A DNA stretch of 64,000 nt, from NCBI GenBank assembly GCA_023404955.1, contig JAEXZY010000019.1, positions 1 to 64,000 of the forward strand, given 5' to 3'. Below the pieces are notes generated by a model. It did no database searches. It was not told where the DNA came from and saw nothing but the letters and a program-made list of their open reading frames with translations. This document shows, in pieces, positions 62,398-64,000 of the stretch. Position 1 is the first letter of the stretch, and each line of letters begins with the position of its first letter. The position numbers were made by a program, and so were the translations under genes. Origin of the DNA: Actinomycetes bacterium (GTDB lineage Bacteria; Actinomycetota; Actinomycetes; Mycobacteriales; Mycobacteriaceae).

Positions 62398-63570
62398 TCA
62401 GCCGAGCAGATCGCTGATCGGCGCGCCGGCGGCGATCTTGGCCCGCACCTTCATGACCTTGCCGGGAAAGCCGCCACCCACCACACCAACGACCACGCCG
62501 TCGCGCTCGTAGTACGCCAGGAACTTCCGGCCGTCGTCCTCGACCACGTGCACGGTGTCGGTGGCCTCCGGCTCACCCAGAGCCTGGATCTTCACGTCGT
62601 ACTGATCACTCCAGAAGTACGGCACAGACACCGCGGCGGGCGCATCCTGACCCAGCAGCGCCGGCACCATCGCCCGGGCCTGATCGGCGACATTGCTCCA
62701 GTGCTCGACGCGCACTTGCCCTTTCGTCTCATCACGCCAGGACGCGACGTCGCCGATGGCCCAGACGTGCGGCGCGCTGGTGCGGCCGACGTGGTCGCAC
62801 ACGACACCGTTGTCGACGGCGATACCGCTACCCTCCAGCCAGTCGACGGCCGGATGCGATCCGATGCCCACGACCACCAGATCGGCATCGATCTGGTGAC
62901 CGTCCGACAGCGTCACCGAGCGCACGCGCGAGTCTCCGCTGACGGCATCGACACCGACGCCGCAGCGAACGTCCACACCTTCGGCCTCGTGCAACCGGGT
63001 CACGAACGCGCCGATCTGCTCACCCAGGACCGACGCCAGCGGCGCGGGCTGCGGCTCGACCAACACCACGTCGACACCGAGCGAGCGCAAGCTCGCCGCC
63101 ACCTCGCAGCCGATGAACCCCGCACCGATGACCACTGCGCGACGGGCGTCGGCCGACTCGCGGCGCAGCGCCAAGCTCTCGTCGACATTGCGCAGCACGT
63201 GGATGCCCGCCAGATCGGGAAACGAACGAATCCGCTTGGGCACCAGCCCCGTCGCGATCACCAGCTCGTCGTAGCCGAGCTGCGATCCATCGGCCAGCGT
63301 CACGGTCTGCGCCGCGGTGTCCACTGCGCGGGCACCGTTGCGCAGGACGAGCGTGATGTCCTTCTCGGCATAGAAGTCCGCCGGTTTCAGCGTCGTCTCG
63401 TCGAGCTCGGCCCGCAGCACCTCTTTGGACAGCGGCGGCCGGTCGTAGGGCAGGTGCTCCTCGTCGCTGACGATGGTCACCGGTCCCGCGTACTCCGCGC
63501 GGCGCAGCTGCTCGGCCGTCCGCGCGGCCGCCAAACCGCCCCCGATGATCACGACACCAGAAGTGCTCAT
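62398..63570 (-). CDS. NAD(P)/FAD-dependent ferredoxin-reductase-like protein
   Basis: A 390-aa flavoprotein of the ferredoxin/rubredoxin reductase type (Rv0688-like). FAD motif VVIIGGGLAAARTAEQLRRA, NAD(P) motif VVIGAGFIGCEVAASLRSLG, LATGLVPKRIR-like ATGLVPKRIRSFP, and HVWAIGDVASWRD. It could feed electrons to a ferredoxin and hence to a P450. In M. tuberculosis the homologue also lies near the mft genes. It precedes nothing in operon; 43 nt to the Lrp gene. Confidence 0.9.
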   Translation of the reverse strand: MSTSGVVIIGGGLAAARTAEQLRRAEYAGPVTIVSDEEHLPYDRPPLSKEVLRAELDETTLKPADFYAEKDITLVLRNGARAVDTAAQTVTLADGSQLGYDELVIATGLVPKRIRSFPDLAGIHVLRNVDESLALRRESADARRAVVIGAGFIGCEVAASLRSLGVDVVLVEPQPAPLASVLGEQIGAFVTRLHEAEGVDVRCGVGVDAVSGDSRVRSVTLSDGHQIDADLVVVGIGSHPAVDWLEGSGIAVDNGVVCDHVGRTSAPHVWAIGDVASWRDETKGQVRVEHWSNVADQARAMVPALLGQDAPAAVSVPYFWSDQYDVKIQALGEPEATDTVHVVEDDGRKFLAYYERDGVVVGVVGGGFPGKVMKVRAKIAAGAPISDLLG

Positions 63571-63613
63571 CAGGGCTTTCTACCTCATCAGCAGGCGTCG
63601 CTGAGCGCCACCC

Positions 63614-64000
63614 TCAACTGCGGGCCCGCTCGATGATGTTCGACAGGACGACGATGCTCTCGCTGCGCTCGATGTCGGCACTGGACCGGATGCGCTCGAG
63701 CGCCTCCTCGAGATGGCGCATGTCGCGAGCCAGGACGTGCAGCATGGCGTCGGCCGTGCCGGTCACCGTGGCTGCGCCGACCACCTCGGGGATGTCCTGC
63801 CACGCTGCGCGCAGCTGGTCCGGCGCGATCGTGCCGTGGCAGAACACCTGCACGTAGGCCTCGGTGGTCCAGCCCAGCGCGGTGCGATCGACGACTGTGG
63901 TGAAGGTGCGGATCACCCCGTTGTCGAGCATCCGATCGACCCGCCGTTTGACCGCGGGCGCCGAGAGGTTCACGCGCTGTCCTATTTCGGCGAACGTCGC
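63614..64000 (-). CDS. Lrp/AsnC family transcriptional regulator (5' end beyond window)
   Basis: At least 128 residues are read from the window edge: ATFAEIGQRVNLSAPAVKRR (helix-turn-helix) and VDRMLDNGVIRTFTTVVDRT. The RAM/AsnC ligand domain reads VVGAATVTGTADAMLHVLAR. It ends NIIERARS at 63614. Lrp proteins sense amino acids as octamers. The start is not in the window. Confidence 0.88.
   Translation of the reverse strand, partial: ATFAEIGQRVNLSAPAVKRRVDRMLDNGVIRTFTTVVDRTALGWTTEAYVQVFCHGTIAPDQLRAAWQDIPEVVGAATVTGTADAMLHVLARDMRHLEEALERIRSSADIERSESIVVLSNIIERARS

Overview
The window is high-GC actinobacterial DNA, and nearly all of it reads as the chromosome of a fast-growing mycobacterium (Mycobacterium/Mycolicibacterium). 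Marks of this are the order infA-rpmJ-rpsM-rpsK-rpsD-rpoA-rplQ, the blocks secY-adk-map-sigL-rslA, rplO-to-rplN, atsA plus a formylglycine-generating enzyme, rpsQ-to-rpsJ, a full mycofactocin cluster, F420-type luciferase-like proteins, rhamnose genes rmlBC, a DevR/DosR regulator and a 13E12-type HNH protein. No rRNA, tRNA, CRISPR array or insertion sequence was recognised.

Layout. 1-4077: tail of the alpha-operon region on the minus strand; rplQ and most of rpoA look like they come from another actinobacterium (Cellulomonas/Micrococcales-like). 4078-12790: a redox/dormancy signalling island holding a DevR-type regulator, a tandem universal stress protein, an alcohol dehydrogenase, a CHASE3 sensor kinase, a receiver-thioredoxin-reductase-like fusion and two kinases with CRP-like sensor domains. 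Three of these genes are broken by an inverted relocation of a block of about 590 bp. 12787-16130: two F420-dependent oxidoreductases and rmlB-rmlC. 16227-20351: valine catabolism (mmsA, acyl-CoA dehydrogenase, mmsB) with a TetR regulator. 20388-24859: HAD hydrolase, a NarL-type two-component pair, MarR, and rslA-sigL. 24918-27597: map-adk-secY. 27870-31544: four tandem SAM methyltransferases. 31510-33653: sppA and a small secreted protein. 33773-37987: spc ribosomal operon. 38168-41387: formylglycine-generating enzyme and sulfatase. 41482-46787: S10 ribosomal operon. 47037-53603: lipoprotein esterase, disulfide oxidoreductase, P450, TetR and MFS exporter. 53593-60683: mycofactocin genes mftG-F-E-D-C-B-A and divergent mftR. 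60690-64000: 13E12-type protein, ferredoxin-reductase-like flavoprotein and a cut-off Lrp regulator.

How the parts work together. The ribosomal operons are driven by promoters that can be read directly; those of S10 and spc share a 20-nt upstream block. The 4-13 kb island looks like a phosphorelay in which two CRP-domain kinases could phosphorylate a receiver fused to a flavin reductase-like module lacking the thioredoxin-reductase CxxC, beside a DosR-type regulator. This is the best candidate for a little-described system. The mycofactocin cluster is complete (precursor, RRE chaperone, radical SAM enzyme, peptidase, FMN oxidase, glycosyltransferase, GMC dehydrogenase, regulator).

Cautions. 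The front chimera, the no-loss relocation at 5.6-9.4 kb and a one-base frameshift near 5311 could be real rearrangements or assembly errors. The sequence alone cannot decide.
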